45,019 bases of DNA from Chloroflexota bacterium (GCA_016191395.1 JACPOS010000011.1:1-45019), one strand, 5' to 3'. Positions 8,410-17,163 are shown, counted from the stretch's first letter. The notes: generated by a model not told the origin, from the letters alone. Program-made: numbers and translations.

Positions 8410-9390
8410 GTGACGAGCGACACGGCGCCTGCGCCGGCCCGCCCCGCGAAGCGGGCGCGGCTCACTGCGACTGCTGCAGACCTGCCGGTGGCCGTCGCCA
8501 CGGCGCTGGCGAATCCGGCTCCCGCCGAGCACGGTTGGGTCGATGCGGCGGGCTTTCGCTGGGCGACCCAATCATGGGGCGACCCGGGCGATCCGCCGGT
8601 CCTGCTGATCCACGGCGTCACCTCGAACGCGGACACGTGGTGGCGCGTCGGCCCGGCGCTCGCGGCAGCGGGGTACCGGATCGTCGCGCTGGAGCTCCCC
8701 GGACATGGCCGGACCCATCCGTGGAGCGGGCAACATCGATTTGCCGACATCGCCGCCGAGGTCATCGACTTCGTTCGGGCGGCCGGGCTCGACCGGCCCA
8801 ACCTGGCCGTCGTCGGGCACTCGCTGGGTGGCATGATCACGGCGCACCTGTCGATCGCCGGCCTCCGGCCCCGGGTGCTCGTGCTGCTCGACCCGCCGAC
8901 AATGACCGTCGCGGAGTTCGAGGTCTACGTCCAGGACCCGAGCGAGCGCCTGTACGCGAGCGTGGACGAGGCAACGGCCGCTGTCCGGCAGGCGAATCCC
9001 GGCTGGTCGGACGGTGACGTGGCCGCCAAGGCAAGCGGCCTCACCCAGTTCGATCCGGACGCGGTGCTCGCGGTGTTGCTCAAGAACGGCGACTGGGATT
9101 CCGGGCTCGCCGCGCTCAGGGACAAGCGGGCCGCGGGCCTGCCCGTCTGGTTCATCCGCGGTGAAGTGGAGGCCGGCTGCCTCGTCCCGGACTTCGCCGT
9201 GCCGGCGATCGAGGCGCAGCTGGGCGCGGACCACGTGATCACGATCCGCGACGCGCCGCACTCTCCGCAGCGGACACACCCCGAGGCGACACTCGTCGCA
9301 CTCCTGCGCGCCCTCGGCCCGTCAGCGACGCAGCGGCAGTCGACCCGGGGCCTCCGTCCGTCGCCCAGACCGACCGGTTTCGGCGGGTAA
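8410..9390 (+). CDS. Alpha/beta-fold hydrolase
   Basis: A 326-residue protein with the full alpha/beta hydrolase layout. The oxyanion strand reads LLIHGVTSNADTWW, the nucleophile elbow VVGHSLGGM (catalytic Ser), the acid strand WFIRGEVEAG, and the catalytic His region APHSPQRTHPEA. An N-terminal extension of about 45 residues is Ala/Pro/Arg-rich and may be disordered. The family includes esterases, lactonases and C-C hydrolases, and the substrate cannot be assigned. Translation starts at GTG 8410. A compact hairpin (9400-9418) follows the stop codon by about 10 bp. No operon partner is evident. Confidence 0.88.
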   Translation: MTSDTAPAPARPAKRARLTATAADLPVAVATALANPAPAEHGWVDAAGFRWATQSWGDPGDPPVLLIHGVTSNADTWWRVGPALAAAGYRIVALELPGHGRTHPWSGQHRFADIAAEVIDFVRAAGLDRPNLAVVGHSLGGMITAHLSIAGLRPRVLVLLDPPTMTVAEFEVYVQDPSERLYASVDEATAAVRQANPGWSDGDVAAKASGLTQFDPDAVLAVLLKNGDWDSGLAALRDKRAAGLPVWFIRGEVEAGCLVPDFAVPAIEAQLGADHVITIRDAPHSPQRTHPEATLVALLRALGPSATQRQSTRGLRPSPRPTGFGG

Positions 9391-9399
9391 CGGCACAGT

Positions 9400-9418
9400 C
9401 CGTCGCCAAGGGCGACGG
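9400..9418 (+). terminator. Hairpin after the hydrolase gene
   Basis: CCGTCGCC (9400-9407), loop AAG, GGCGACGG (9411-9418) form a perfect 8-bp GC-rich stem starting 10 bp after the hydrolase stop codon. The tail is not T-rich, so termination may need Rho. The rest of 9391-9567 shows no further feature. Confidence 0.5.
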
Positions 9419-9567
9419 GATCGACCTCGCCGGAGCAACTGGCGTCCCGATCGGCCTCAGAATCGCCACGTTTCGTCGTCCACACCGACCGATCTGCCTG
9501 GAGGCCGTCGAAATCAGTCGCCCAGAACGACGGCAGCTCCGTGCCGATCTGAGGATCCGGGGCGCCC

Positions 9568-10104
9568 TCAGTGAGCGTTGGCGAGCACCGTCTCCACCGT
9601 GCATGCGTTTCCCTGGAAGGCGACGCGGAGCGTCACCGTCGCTGCACCGGCGGTGTCGACATGCGTCGAGCAGGCTGCGACGAATGGGTCCTCCTCGCGG
9701 GTGCGCGGCGTGCCGCCTGGGACAGGGACCAATTCGATCGCGTCCGAGCCGTACCAGAGACGAAAGCTGACCGTCCAGTCCCCGGGAGGAAGCGTCGCCG
9801 GCACGTCGCCCCAGATGCCCGTCGACGCCACTGGCCCGTTGGGCCCATGTGCCGGCTCGGGGCCAGGTGACGGCACGCCTTGGTCCCAGGCGAAGTTGCC
9901 ACGGTGGTCATAGCCGCCAGGGCCCTCGACCCGAATCCCGTAGTTGCAGGACATGTACCACTGCACCTTGCACGGCCCGAGACCCGTAGCCGAGAGCGCC
10001 AACGCGGTTGGCCGTTGTGTCGGGCCCGGCGGCGGGACTTCCGTCGCGCAGCCAGCGACGACGAGCAAGATCGCCGCCAGAAGCTTCAAGCCCGGCAGTG
10101 TCAC
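9568..10104 (-). CDS. Putative lipoprotein of unknown function
   Basis: A 178-residue protein with a clear lipoprotein signal: hydrophobic LLAAILLVVAG followed by C19 as the lipidation cysteine. The mature part contains four further cysteines (in GPCKVQWYMSCNYG, VAACSTH and GNACTVE), compatible with disulfides in an exported protein. It has a beta-rich look, with GDWTVSFRLWYG resembling a short immunoglobulin-like strand pattern. No family was recognised. Its ATG overlaps the end of the upstream SnoaL-like gene by 4 bp, so the two are probably co-translated. Confidence 0.7.
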   Translation of the reverse strand: MTLPGLKLLAAILLVVAGCATEVPPPGPTQRPTALALSATGLGPCKVQWYMSCNYGIRVEGPGGYDHRGNFAWDQGVPSPGPEPAHGPNGPVASTGIWGDVPATLPPGDWTVSFRLWYGSDAIELVPVPGGTPRTREEDPFVAACSTHVDTAGAATVTLRVAFQGNACTVETVLANAH

Positions 10105-10454
10105 GCGCCGCGGGACGGCGCATCGACGAGGATCCTGAGCCTTCCATCAGGGCCGCGGCGATGGATGACGACGTACTTCCCGCGACCGTCATCGTTGATC
10201 AGGTAGCCGATATCGACCACGAGGTCGCCGCTCGCGAAGGTCTGCGCCGTTTCGAACTTCGTCGAGACCGGACCGTCCGCGAGCCACTCTCGAACGAACG
10301 TCTCGACCGCAGGTCGACCCTGCATGACGGGCTGGCCGTTCAGCAGGAGCCAGGCGTCGTCGGCGTATAGCCCGAACAGGGTCTCGGCGTCCTGCTCCAT
10401 CAACGCTCGCTCGAACGTGTCATTGAAGGCACGGACCTCGTCTTCGATTGCCAT
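10101..10454 (-). CDS. SnoaL-like / NTF2-fold protein
   Basis: A 117-residue protein with the cone-shaped NTF2-like pattern: an N-terminal helix EVRAFNDTFERALMEQDAETL, then YADDAWLLLNGQPVMQGRPAV, and a final beta sheet ending in KYVVIHRRGPDGRLRI. Family members range from small enzymes (isomerases, cyclases) to ligand-binding or dimerisation modules. The DUF4440-like pattern here does not identify a reaction. It overlaps the following lipoprotein gene by 4 bp, and its start codon is 23 bp downstream of the glgA stop, so it may belong to the glgA transcript. Confidence 0.8.
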   Translation of the reverse strand: MAIEDEVRAFNDTFERALMEQDAETLFGLYADDAWLLLNGQPVMQGRPAVETFVREWLADGPVSTKFETAQTFASGDLVVDIGYLINDDGRGKYVVIHRRGPDGRLRILVDAPSRGA

Positions 10455-10476
10455 CTCGCCCTCGGTAAAGGTGATG

Positions 10477-11982
10477 TCAGGCGCCGGATTGGCGGAGCGC
10501 GATCGCTCGCTGATACGCGGCCAAGTAGTCCGGGGCAGACGCGGTACGCCAGTCGAAGTCGACGGCCATGCCGCGATGGAGGAGGGCCTCCCATGCCGGG
10601 CCCCGGGCCGTGAACCGGGTCAGGAAGCGCGCGCAGGCGTCCACCAGGGCGGCTGCCGTGGCCGACTCGAAGGCAAAGCCCGTGCCCGTCGCCGGGTGTG
10701 CGTCCACGTCGATCACCGTGTCGCGGAGGCCGCCGGTGGCGTGGACGATCGGCGGCGTGCCGTAGCGCAGGCCGACCATCTGGCCCGTCCCGCACGGCTC
10801 GAACCGGGACGGCATGAGGACCCCGTCCGCGCCCGCGTACAGGCGCCGGGCGAGGTCGCGGTCAAAGCGCTCCATGAGCGCGATCCGGCCGGCGCCGGCC
10901 GCGGACTCCGCCACCGCTCGCAGCGGCGCGACGACCTCGTAGTTGCCGGTGCCGAGGACGGCGAGCCGGAGACCCAGGTCCAGGAGGGCCGGCGCCGCCT
11001 CGGCGAGCAGGTCGAAGCCCTTCTGGCGATCGAGTCGCCCGACCATCGCCAGCACCGGCCGAGCATCGGTCGGGTCGAGGCCGATCTCCTCCAGCAGCGC
11101 CGTTCGGCAGGCGGCCTTGCCGGACCGATCGGCGCGCGAATACGGGGCCGCGAGCGCGGGATCGGTTGCGGGATCCCAAAGATCGGTGTCCAGGCCGTTG
11201 AGGATCCCGAAGAACCGGTCGCCGCGAGCACGCAGCGCCGGGTCCAGGCCCATGCCCATGTCCGGCCCGAGCGCCTCCGCCGCGAAGCCGGGGCTCACCG
11301 TGTTCACCAGCTCGGCGCCCTGGATGCCGGCGAGCAGCAGGTCGATCCCGTCCGCCTTGCCGATCGCGCCGAGCCCGAGCTCCGGCACGCGGGCGACGGG
11401 CGTCCAGCCGTGGTAGGCGAGGTTGTGGACGGTGAGGATGAAGGCCGCCCGCCCGATCGCGGGATCGGCGCCGAGCGCGCCTTCTCGGTGGAGCAGAGCG
11501 GGCACCGCGTGCCAGTCATGGATGTGGATGACGTCCGGTGGCCGGTCCCCATGCCGGAGGTGCTCCAGTGCTGCCCGGCACAGCAGCCCGAAGCGCCACG
11601 CGTTATCGGGATGATCGGTCGTGGGCGTGCCGTACATGCCCTCGCGATCGAAGGCCGCCGGGTAGTCGACGAGGTGCAGCCTGTAGCCGTGGGTCTCGGC
11701 GATCAGCAGCTGGAGGTCGAGTGTCCGACCCGCGGCGAGCGGGTCCGGAATCGACAGTGCGACGGCCCTGGCGCCATCGGGGACCGGCACGCTCCGGTAG
11801 CGGGGAATGAACACGTCGACGAGCCCGTCCAGCCCGTCCAGCCCGTCGAGCTCCGCGCCGGCGGCCTGCGACCCACCGACCTGGCCGAGTGCCCGGGCGA
11901 GCGCATCCACCACGTCGCCGAGCCCGCCGGTCTTGGCCCACGGCTCGCACTCTGCCGCGATGAACGCCACGCGCATGCCCAC
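10477..11982 (-). CDS. glgA: Glycogen synthase
   Basis: A GT5 glucosyltransferase that extends alpha-1,4-glucan chains from ADP- or UDP-glucose. The 501 residues show the N-terminal K17-TGGLGD motif that contacts the sugar nucleotide, a Rossmann pair, and the C-terminal donor site MPSRFEPCGTGQMV followed by TGGLRDTV. The length is close to the usual 480. Near residues 45-55 there is an odd insertion, LDGLDGLDGL, encoded by a 9-bp repeat (11820-11850) in a loop between early Rossmann elements. The gene runs away from glgP, with a repeat element and a LacI-type palindrome between them. Residues MGMRVAF allow a start two codons later. Confidence 0.95.
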   Translation of the reverse strand: MGMRVAFIAAECEPWAKTGGLGDVVDALARALGQVGGSQAAGAELDGLDGLDGLVDVFIPRYRSVPVPDGARAVALSIPDPLAAGRTLDLQLLIAETHGYRLHLVDYPAAFDREGMYGTPTTDHPDNAWRFGLLCRAALEHLRHGDRPPDVIHIHDWHAVPALLHREGALGADPAIGRAAFILTVHNLAYHGWTPVARVPELGLGAIGKADGIDLLLAGIQGAELVNTVSPGFAAEALGPDMGMGLDPALRARGDRFFGILNGLDTDLWDPATDPALAAPYSRADRSGKAACRTALLEEIGLDPTDARPVLAMVGRLDRQKGFDLLAEAAPALLDLGLRLAVLGTGNYEVVAPLRAVAESAAGAGRIALMERFDRDLARRLYAGADGVLMPSRFEPCGTGQMVGLRYGTPPIVHATGGLRDTVIDVDAHPATGTGFAFESATAAALVDACARFLTRFTARGPAWEALLHRGMAVDFDWRTASAPDYLAAYQRAIALRQSGA

Positions 11983-12038
11983 CCCGCGAGTATGCCGCGG
12001 GCGCGATCTTGGGACCGGGGCGGGGTCATCTCGTTTCT

Positions 12039-12151
12039 CGCCGATTTGATGACATTTGTTGCATCACTCGCGACGGTGTTCGACTTGGACGCGATGCGAA
12101 CCTGCCCCCGCGGCGATGCCCGCAAGCGTGGTGATGCAGCGAATCTCATCA
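12039..12151 (+). repeat. Dispersed inverted-end element, copy 1
   Basis: The left end is TGATGACATTTGTTGCATCA (12047-12066) and the right end TGATGCAGCGAATCTCATCA (12132-12151). They are imperfect inverted repeats of each other, and each is itself quasi-palindromic (TGATG...CATCA). Including the preceding CGCCGATT, the left 28 bp (12039-12066) match the reverse complement of 35225-35252 at 26 of 28 positions. An internal TGCGAACCYGC lies 28 bp from the left end here and 27 bp in the other copy. No coding potential. It looks like a MITE, REP-type repeat or structured RNA element. Confidence 0.8.
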
Positions 12152-12206
12152 TTCTGGCCAGATGGGAATGACGGCCCGGTCCAGCCGCCATCACTGCGCT
12201 CGGTGC

Positions 12207-12218
12207 TAAACCGGTTTA
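12207..12218. promoter_or_regulatory. LacI-type operator candidate upstream of glgP
   Basis: TAAACCGGTTTA is a perfect 12-bp palindrome with a central CG, 33 bp upstream of the glgP start codon. LacI/GalR-family repressors of sugar genes typically bind palindromes of the form AAACCGGTTT. No LacI-family gene lies in the window, so the regulator would be encoded elsewhere. Function is inferred from motif and position. Confidence 0.55.
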
Positions 12219-12251
12219 CGACATCGTCGATCCCCCGATATCATCGGCCGG

Positions 12252-14441
12252 ATGGAGCCCACCGTCCGCATTCCCTCGGCGACGCCGAGCCACGTTCGCG
12301 TCCCGCCGGAGCTGGAGGGTCTGCGGCGCCTCGCCTACAACCTGTACTGGACCTGGCACCCCAAGGCGCGTGGCCTGTTCGCCCGGATCAGCAGCGCCGG
12401 CTGGGCGCGCAGCCACAGCCCCATGCCCATCCTCACCGGCATGGTCGACTGGGCCGGCCTCCTGGACAACCCGGACTTCATGGCGGAGGCGTACCGGGTC
12501 ATCGGCGACTTCGACCGGTACATGGCCAACGGTGCGGACCACTGGTTCCACCGCAGGCACGCCCGTGAGCTGAAGGGGCCCATCGCCTACTTCTGCGCGG
12601 AGTACGGCCTGCACGAGACGCTCGGCATCTACTCGGGCGGCCTGGGCGTGCTCGCGGGCGACCACATGAAGGCCGCGAGCGACATGGCGCTCCCGCTCGT
12701 CGGCGTGGGGCTGCTGTACCGCAACGGGTACTTCCGCCAGACGATCGATGCCGACGGCCACCAGGAGCATCGCTACCCCGACTACGACCTGAGCCGGCTG
12801 CCGATCACCCGCGCGCTGGGCCGGGAGGGCGATCCGCTGACGGTCACCGTCGAGCTGCCCGGGCGTGACGTCAAGGTGGACGTCTGGCTCGTCCAGGTCG
12901 GCCGCGTGCCGGTCCTCCTCCTGGACACGGACAACCCGGTCAACGACCCCGCAGACCGCCCGATCACGAACATCCTGTACGTGCGAGGGCGCGAGATGCG
13001 GCTGCACCAGGAGCTGATCCTCGGCGTCGGCGGCGTGCGGGCACTTCGGGCATTGGGCATCGATCCCGCGGCCTGGCACCTCAACGAGGGCCACTCCGCC
13101 TTCCTCCTCGCGGAGCGGGCACGGGAGCTCGTCGCCGACGGCGCCTCGTTGGACGATGCGTTCGCCAATGTGTCGCGCAACAGCGTGTTCACGATCCACA
13201 CGCCGGTCTCAGCGGGCAACGAGCGCTTCGACACCGGCCTGGTCCGGCAGATCGCCGGCCCGCTCCTTGACGGCGACGGCCGCGCGAACACCGGCGGCGT
13301 GCCGGTGGAGCGGGTGCTCGAGATCGGGCGCGGTGCGGACGGCGACCCCAACCAGTTCGACATGACGGCGTTCAGCCTGCGCCTCACGAACGGTGCGAAC
13401 GGGGTCAGCCGGCTCCACGCACACACCGCCAACGGGACGTGGCAGGGCATCGCGCCCCACGGGATCCTCCCGATCACGAATGGTGTCCATCCGCCCACGT
13501 GGGCCGGCGGCCCGGTGCGCGAGCTCTTCGAGCGCTATCTCGACGCAGACCTCGACGACCTTGACGCGTCGACCAGCGCGACCCGCTGGTGGGAGCGCAT
13601 CGACCGAATCCCGGCGACCGAGCTGTGGGAGGCACACGTTCGCCAGAAGCGCGAGCTCGCGGTCTTCGCACGCGGCCGGCTGCGGACGCAGTTCGCCCGG
13701 CACGGCGAGGCGCCGCGGACGCTGCAGGACCTCGGCGAGGCCTTGGATCCCAAGGTCCTGACCATCGGCTTCGCGCGCCGGTTCGCGACCTACAAGCGCG
13801 CCGGGATGATCTTCACCGACACCGGGCGGCTCGCGCGCCTGCTGTCCAACGCGGACCGGCCGGTCCAGCTCGTCTTCGCCGGCAAGGCCCACCCCGCGGA
13901 CCGTCCGGGCCAGGCCGTGATCCAGGAGATCTTCGGTCGGACGCGATCGCCGGAGTTCCGCGGCAAGGTCTTCATCCTCGAGGACTACGACATGCGCGAG
14001 GCGCGCTTCCTCGTCGCCGGCGTCGACGTCTGGCTGAACAACCCCCGGCGCCCCCTCGAGGCGTCCGGCACGTCCGGCATGAAGGCCGCGATGAACGGCG
14101 TCGTGAACCTGAGCGTCCTCGACGGCTGGTGGGACGAGGGCTACACGGGCGACAACGGATGGGCCATCGGTGGTCGCGAGCCACTGACCGATGAGCCTGC
14201 CCAGGACTGGGCCGATGCGATGGATCTCTACCGGATCCTGGAGTCAGAGACCGTGCCGGACTTCTACGACCGCGACGGCGGCGGGGTGCCGGGTCGCTGG
14301 GTGGAGCGCATGCGACGCTCCATTGCGACGGCCCTGTGGCAGTTCTCGACGACACGGATGCTCCACGAGTACACCGAGCAGCTGTACCTGCCGGCTGCGG
14401 GAATCGAGGTCGACCGGACCGTCGAAGCGCACCCGTCATGA
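12252..14441 (+). CDS. glgP: Alpha-glucan (glycogen/maltodextrin) phosphorylase
   Basis: A 729-residue GT35 enzyme that releases glucose-1-phosphate from alpha-1,4-glucans. The N-terminus PPELEGLRRLAYNLYWTWHP is the DUF3417 type found in short bacterial alpha-glucan phosphorylases. Downstream are LNEGHSAFLL, the substrate-site NGVHPPTW, GFARRFATYKR, and the PLP-binding block EASGTSGMKAAMNG, in which K611 should carry pyridoxal phosphate. The length fits the compact subfamily rather than the roughly 800-residue E. coli form. The stop overlaps the start of the GH57 gene by 4 bp (ATGA), implying coupled translation. A LacI-type palindrome lies 33 bp upstream. Confidence 0.95.
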   Translation: MEPTVRIPSATPSHVRVPPELEGLRRLAYNLYWTWHPKARGLFARISSAGWARSHSPMPILTGMVDWAGLLDNPDFMAEAYRVIGDFDRYMANGADHWFHRRHARELKGPIAYFCAEYGLHETLGIYSGGLGVLAGDHMKAASDMALPLVGVGLLYRNGYFRQTIDADGHQEHRYPDYDLSRLPITRALGREGDPLTVTVELPGRDVKVDVWLVQVGRVPVLLLDTDNPVNDPADRPITNILYVRGREMRLHQELILGVGGVRALRALGIDPAAWHLNEGHSAFLLAERARELVADGASLDDAFANVSRNSVFTIHTPVSAGNERFDTGLVRQIAGPLLDGDGRANTGGVPVERVLEIGRGADGDPNQFDMTAFSLRLTNGANGVSRLHAHTANGTWQGIAPHGILPITNGVHPPTWAGGPVRELFERYLDADLDDLDASTSATRWWERIDRIPATELWEAHVRQKRELAVFARGRLRTQFARHGEAPRTLQDLGEALDPKVLTIGFARRFATYKRAGMIFTDTGRLARLLSNADRPVQLVFAGKAHPADRPGQAVIQEIFGRTRSPEFRGKVFILEDYDMREARFLVAGVDVWLNNPRRPLEASGTSGMKAAMNGVVNLSVLDGWWDEGYTGDNGWAIGGREPLTDEPAQDWADAMDLYRILESETVPDFYDRDGGGVPGRWVERMRRSIATALWQFSTTRMLHEYTEQLYLPAAGIEVDRTVEAHPS

Positions 14442-16639
14442 CCCGGCGGATCTCGCTCGCGGTCACGCTTCACAACCATCAGCCGATCGGCAACTTCGGC
14501 TGGGTCTTCGCGGACGTCTTCGAGCAGGCGTACCAGCCCATGGTCGAGGCGCTCGGGCGCCATCCGCGCGTCCGGGTCGGGCTCCACTACACGGGTCCCC
14601 TCCTCGAGTGGCTGCGCGCCGAGCGGCCCGCGTTCATCGCCGACCTCCGGGCCCTGGTGGATCGCGGCCAGGTGGAGATCCTCGGCGGCGGCCTGTACGA
14701 GCCCGTGCTCGCGTCGCTGCCCGAACGGGATCGCGTCGCGCAGCTGCGCCGGATGGCGGATGCGGTCCAGGATGCGTTCGGGCATCGGCCGCGCGGTGCA
14801 TGGCTCGCGGAGCGCGTGTGGGAGCCGGACCTGCCGACGTCGCTCGCGGAGGCCGGCTATGGCTGGACGATCGTGGACGATTCGCACTTCCGTGCCGCCG
14901 CCGTCCCCGAGGACCAGATGTGGGGGCCGTACACCACGGAGGACCAGGGCCGGCTGATCAACGTGTTCGGGACGGAGCAGGGCCTGCGCTACCGCATCCC
15001 GTTCCAGGAGGTGGACGCGGTCATCGACTACCTGCGCGAGCACGCCACCGAGGGCGGCGAGCGCGTGGGGACAATGGGCGACGACGGCGAGAAGTTCGGG
15101 GCGTGGCCCACCACGTGGGAGCACTGCTGGGGCGAGGGTCGCTGGGTGGAGCGATTCTTCGAGGCGATCGAGGCGAACGCCGACTGGCTGACCACCGTCC
15201 GTCCGAGCGACTGGCTGGCATCGAACCCGCCGATCGGCCGCGTGTACATCCCCACCGGCTCGTACGCCGAGATGGGCGAGTGGGCGCTGCCGCCGGTGGA
15301 GTCACGCGCCTTCGCGGCGGCGCTGCATCACGCGCGCGACACCGGTGCACCGGAGGCTCGCTGGCTGCGTGGCGCGTTCTGGCGCAACTTCCAGGTCAAG
15401 TACCGCGAGATCAACGACCTGCACAAGCAGATGCTCCGTGTCTCGAGCGCCGTCGAGGCGATGGCGCCGGGCCGCGCCCGCGAGCAGGCCCTGGACCACC
15501 TGTATCGCGGCCAGTCCAACGACTGCTACTGGCACGGCCTGTTCGGCGGCATCTACATCGCGCACATGCGCGCCGCGACGCTGTCCCACCTCATCGCCGC
15601 GGAGGACCTCGCGGACGCAGCGGCAGGCACGCTCGCGCGGAGTGAGGTCCGCGACCTGGACCTCGACGGGCGCGACGAGCTCTATCTCGCCAACGCGGGG
15701 CAGACCGTCGCGATCGACCTCGACGAGGGGGCCGGGATCGATTCGTGGGATCTCCGGGCCGCGCGACACGCCCTCGCCGCCGTGCTTCGGCGCCGGCCGG
15801 AGGCCTACCACGAGACGCTCCGCGAGCACGAGGCGCAGCTGGCGAAGGCGGCGGCCGGTGCAGCGGCCCGGACGCCTGCCGCTGCATCAGGCTCCGGATC
15901 CGGCGCCTCGTCCATCCACGACCGCGTCCAGCTGAAGGAGGCCGGCCTCGGGGCGTACCTCGTCTATGACGACTACGAGCGCCGATCAGGCCTCGTGCGG
16001 ATCCTCGCGGCCGACGCGACCGCAGGGTCGTGGGGCGCCGGTGGGCGAGACGAGCTCGGCGACCTCGCGACCGGGCCATTCCGGCTCGTTCACTGCGGGC
16101 CGGACGAGGTGGTCGTTGCCCGCGACGGCTCGGCCGAGGTCGGCGGCACGGCGTTCCCCATCTCTGTCGAGACCCGGATCCGGCTCGGAGGCGGGCGCAG
16201 CGACCCGATCCTCGCGTGGTCGACCACCGTCCAGAACCACGGCGACGCCACGCTCGACGCGCGGATCGGTGTGGAATGGGCAATCACCATGCTCGGCGGC
16301 GGCGGCAATCCCGACGCCTGGTGGGAGATCGCCGGCCAGCGAACGCACCATGACGCCGCGGGTGTCGCCTCGGGCGTCGACCGCGTGGCGCAGGGCAACG
16401 GCTGGCTGGCGACGGAGGTCGATTCCGCGATCAGCCCGGCCGCAGATGCCTGGCACGCCCCCATCGAAACGGTCTCCAACTCCGAGGCCGGCTTCGAGCG
16501 CGTCTACCAGGGCAGCGCGCTGCTCCTGTCGTGGCCCGTGACGCTGAAGCCCGGAGCAACCTTCACGGCGAGCGTACGGCACCACGCATCGGTCTCAGTC
16601 GACCGCGCCGCGGAAGAGGCGGAGGCAGTCGCCAAGTAG
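14438..16639 (+). CDS. GH57 4-alpha-glucanotransferase / alpha-amylase
   Basis: A 733-residue enzyme of glycoside hydrolase family 57. The N-terminus LAVTLHNHQPIGNFGW is the GH57 motif-1 region. WLAERVWEP carries the predicted nucleophile E125, and TMGDDGEKFGAWP carries the acid/base Asp (D215 or D216). These positions agree with E123/D214 of the Thermococcus litoralis glucanotransferase type. After the barrel come a helical domain and a C-terminal beta domain (about 500-730) resembling DUF1925/DUF1926. The expected role is transfer or hydrolysis of alpha-1,4-glucan segments, making chains usable by the phosphorylase. Transferase and hydrolase activity cannot be separated here. A low-complexity Ala/Ser linker near 475-490 joins the domains. 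Confidence 0.92.
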   Translation: MTRRISLAVTLHNHQPIGNFGWVFADVFEQAYQPMVEALGRHPRVRVGLHYTGPLLEWLRAERPAFIADLRALVDRGQVEILGGGLYEPVLASLPERDRVAQLRRMADAVQDAFGHRPRGAWLAERVWEPDLPTSLAEAGYGWTIVDDSHFRAAAVPEDQMWGPYTTEDQGRLINVFGTEQGLRYRIPFQEVDAVIDYLREHATEGGERVGTMGDDGEKFGAWPTTWEHCWGEGRWVERFFEAIEANADWLTTVRPSDWLASNPPIGRVYIPTGSYAEMGEWALPPVESRAFAAALHHARDTGAPEARWLRGAFWRNFQVKYREINDLHKQMLRVSSAVEAMAPGRAREQALDHLYRGQSNDCYWHGLFGGIYIAHMRAATLSHLIAAEDLADAAAGTLARSEVRDLDLDGRDELYLANAGQTVAIDLDEGAGIDSWDLRAARHALAAVLRRRPEAYHETLREHEAQLAKAAAGAAARTPAAASGSGSGASSIHDRVQLKEAGLGAYLVYDDYERRSGLVRILAADATAGSWGAGGRDELGDLATGPFRLVHCGPDEVVVARDGSAEVGGTAFPISVETRIRLGGGRSDPILAWSTTVQNHGDATLDARIGVEWAITMLGGGGNPDAWWEIAGQRTHHDAAGVASGVDRVAQGNGWLATEVDSAISPAADAWHAPIETVSNSEAGFERVYQGSALLLSWPVTLKPGATFTASVRHHASVSVDRAAEEAEAVAK

Positions 16640-16988
16640 GTCGGGGCGCGTTGCGGTTGCGCTCGACGGCCTTTTCTGTCAACCAGTAACGGGTGTGGTG
16701 CTATCAAACACGACGCGCGCTCGGGGCCTCCAACGTACCGCCTCCTGCTCGGATTTCGTCCCGGCTTGAGCTTGGCTCGGGACGAATTGATCGCCGGCGA
16801 GCGTCGTGGCCGCCCCGTTCGCGCCGATTTCGTTGGATACCACGACCCGGGTTACTGAGTGACCAGAAACCAGGGTCTGCGCATGGCCGAGACGGAGCTA
16901 CGCGCCGGGCAGGAACCGGCCCTGGAATCCATCAGCCCGCGGCCTGCGCGCCACGGGCTGACGGGGGAGGGAGAAGTCGAAGCTGGGT
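16640..16988. other. Intergenic region downstream of the GH57 gene
   Basis: These 349 bp lie between the GH57 stop and the stop of the convergent small membrane protein. The one clear structure is a hairpin: TTCGTCCCG (16755-16763) and CGGGACGAA (16778-16786), a 9-bp stem with a 14-nt loop. It could end transcription of the GH57 operon, though no U-tract follows. Short frames here lack ribosome-binding sites and recognisable composition. No tRNA or repeat was found. Confidence 0.5.
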
Positions 16989-17123
16989 CTAGGTGTACAG
17001 GCCGGGCGCCGGTGCGCGGGGATCCTCGTAGTCCGGACGGGAGTCAACCCCGTGCGTCTGGGCGAGGATGTCGAACACGGCGATTGCGACGAACACCGCC
17101 AGGAAGATGACGATGCCACTCAC
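16989..17123 (-). CDS. Small single-span membrane protein
   Basis: A 44-residue frame starting with GTG at 17121-17123. It encodes one hydrophobic helix (about 3-18, SGIVIFLAVFVAIAVF) and a short polar tail rich in Asp and Pro (GVDSRPDYEDPRAPAPG). AAAGGTCGG about 8 nt upstream could serve as ribosome-binding site. Charge distribution suggests the tail lies outside the hydrophobic segment, but topology is not certain. It is transcribed divergently from the GntR gene across a 76-bp gap that contains an 11-bp inverted repeat, so the two may share control. No family or function is known to me; it could also be missed by automated gene calling because of its size. Confidence 0.65.
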   Translation of the reverse strand: MSGIVIFLAVFVAIAVFDILAQTHGVDSRPDYEDPRAPAPGLYT

Positions 17124-17154
17124 GTTTGACCGACCTTTCGTGGGACGCGTTTGG

Positions 17155-17160
17155 TATAGT
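17155..17160 (+). promoter_or_regulatory. Possible -10 box of the GntR gene
   Basis: TATAGT lies just before the inverted repeat and 39 bp upstream of the GntR ATG. A TTGACC at 17126-17131 is the best -35-like match, but at 23 bp the spacing is too long, so the assignment is tentative. Confidence 0.35.
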
Positions 17161-17163
17161 TCA

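Larger units (their letters stand above)
11983..12251. other. glgA-glgP divergent intergenic region
   Basis: The 269-bp region must hold promoters for both glgA (minus) and glgP (plus). It contains a 105-113 bp inverted-end element (12039-12151) and a 12-bp perfect palindrome (12207-12218), both listed separately. No protein-coding signal was seen. No convincing sigma70 -35/-10 pair could be assigned on either strand by eye. Confidence 0.6.

Noticed and set aside
12047-12151. Integron attC site as explanation of the inverted-end elements
   Set aside because: The ends do not match the attC core consensus (RYYYAAC/GTTRRRY), no integrase or cassette array is present, and each copy lies between ordinary housekeeping genes.
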